Assembly (NCBI RefSeq): GCF_902388705.1
Contig: NZ_CABMQJ010000040.1
Location: 1 to 21,216, forward strand
Direction of reading: 5' to 3'
Origin: an uncultured Alistipes sp.
Lineage (GTDB): Bacteria; Bacteroidota; Bacteroidia; Bacteroidales; Rikenellaceae
DNA length: 21,216 nt
The notes beneath the pieces were generated by a model that saw only the letters and a program-made list of their open reading frames with translations, searched no databases and was not told the DNA's origin. Position numbers and translations under genes: made by a program. This document shows, piece after piece, positions 21,064 to 21,216 of the stretch; position 1 is the first letter of the stretch; each line of letters opens with the position of its first letter.

Positions 21064-21216
21064 ATGAAAACGATTGCCGATAAGATGGCGGCGCGGGGCG
21101 TCGAAGCCCTGGACGACCGGGAACTGCTGGCGCTGCTGACCGAAGACGAACAGCTCGCCGGGGCGTTGCTTGCCGCCTGCGGCAATTCGCTCGCACGCAT
21201 CGGTTCCGCGGATGCG
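21064..21216 (+). CDS. radC: RadC/JAB-domain protein, N-terminal part
   Basis: Only the first 51 codons are in the window; the 3' end is beyond it. Residues GVEALDDRELLALLTEDEQL (12-31) match the helix-hairpin-like start of the RadC family, which in most members reads as A-L-S/D-D-x-E-L-L-A-x-L-L. The family carries a C-terminal JAB/MPN metalloprotease-like domain, which cannot be checked here. The true role is unclear despite the repair name. Here the usual glycine-rich stretch after ELLALL is replaced by TEDEQLAGALL, so it is a shorter, Bacteroidetes-like form. The start at 21064 overlaps the third repeat copy. Confidence 0.7.
   Translation, partial: MKTIADKMAARGVEALDDRELLALLTEDEQLAGALLAACGNSLARIGSADA

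Noticed and set aside
1..21216. CRISPR array, prophage, IS element, toxin-antitoxin or restriction system
   Set aside because: No regularly spaced identical repeats, no transposase, integrase, nuclease-partner or toxin-like pair was seen; the lone XRE gene has no co-oriented partner.

Overview
The window looks like ordinary chromosomal DNA of a GC-rich member of the Bacteroidales, most like Alistipes/Rikenellaceae (inferred from gene content and style; not tested by search). The evidence is the repeated promoter form TAnnTTTG with a TTG/TTTG about 20 bases upstream (the Bacteroidetes -7/-33 signature), near absence of Shine-Dalgarno sites, many lipoprotein signal peptides, and families typical of gut Bacteroidales: 37-kDa nucleoid protein, EFR1-type flavodoxin-ferredoxin, SagB-like nitroreductase, cysteine desulfidase-like enzyme and PepE. 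I see no phage, integrase, IS element, CRISPR array, tRNA or rRNA.

Layout. 1-130: a coding-like fragment resembling an STN domain, cut off against the first full gene. 131-2258: divergent FMN-dependent nitronate monooxygenase/FabK-like enzyme (-) and nucleoid-associated protein (+). 2259-2627: terminator and a gene-poor stretch. 2628-6248: small XRE regulator (+), GNAT acetyltransferase (-), peptide deformylase with a lipoprotein signal (+), MATE exporter (-), Crp/Fnr regulator (-). 6468-8947: small heat-shock protein (+), then the cutC + transglutaminase-like lipoprotein operon (+), closed by a 32-base perfect palindrome. 9030-10598: EFR1 flavoprotein followed by a YjaB-like GNAT (-). 10695-14693: lipoprotein nitroreductase (+), Nudix hydrolase (-), Fe-S cysteine desulfidase/serine dehydratase-like enzyme coupled to a secreted histidine phosphatase (+). 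14931-18263: a minus-strand housekeeping run pepE, tyrA, yraN, waaA. 18442-end: acpP, fabF, rnc and the start of radC (+).

How they work together. acpP-fabF is the fatty-acid elongation core, and waaA adds Kdo to lipid A, so envelope lipid synthesis is represented on both sides of a compact divergent promoter at 18341-18381. tyrA serves tyrosine synthesis; pepE, the cysteine desulfidase-like enzyme and the secreted phosphatase fit nutrient scavenging. Three enzymes from families with cytoplasmic members (peptide deformylase, nitroreductase, transglutaminase-like) carry lipobox signal peptides, so a notable share of the window acts at the envelope.

I did not find a convincing new multi-gene system. 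The best second-look items are the lipoprotein peptide deformylase, a set of -7 promoter boxes only 4-5 bases before start codons (predicted leaderless mRNAs), an inverted repeat over the waaA promoter, degenerate ~80-base tandem units running into radC, and Ala/Thr-rich insertions in two enzymes.
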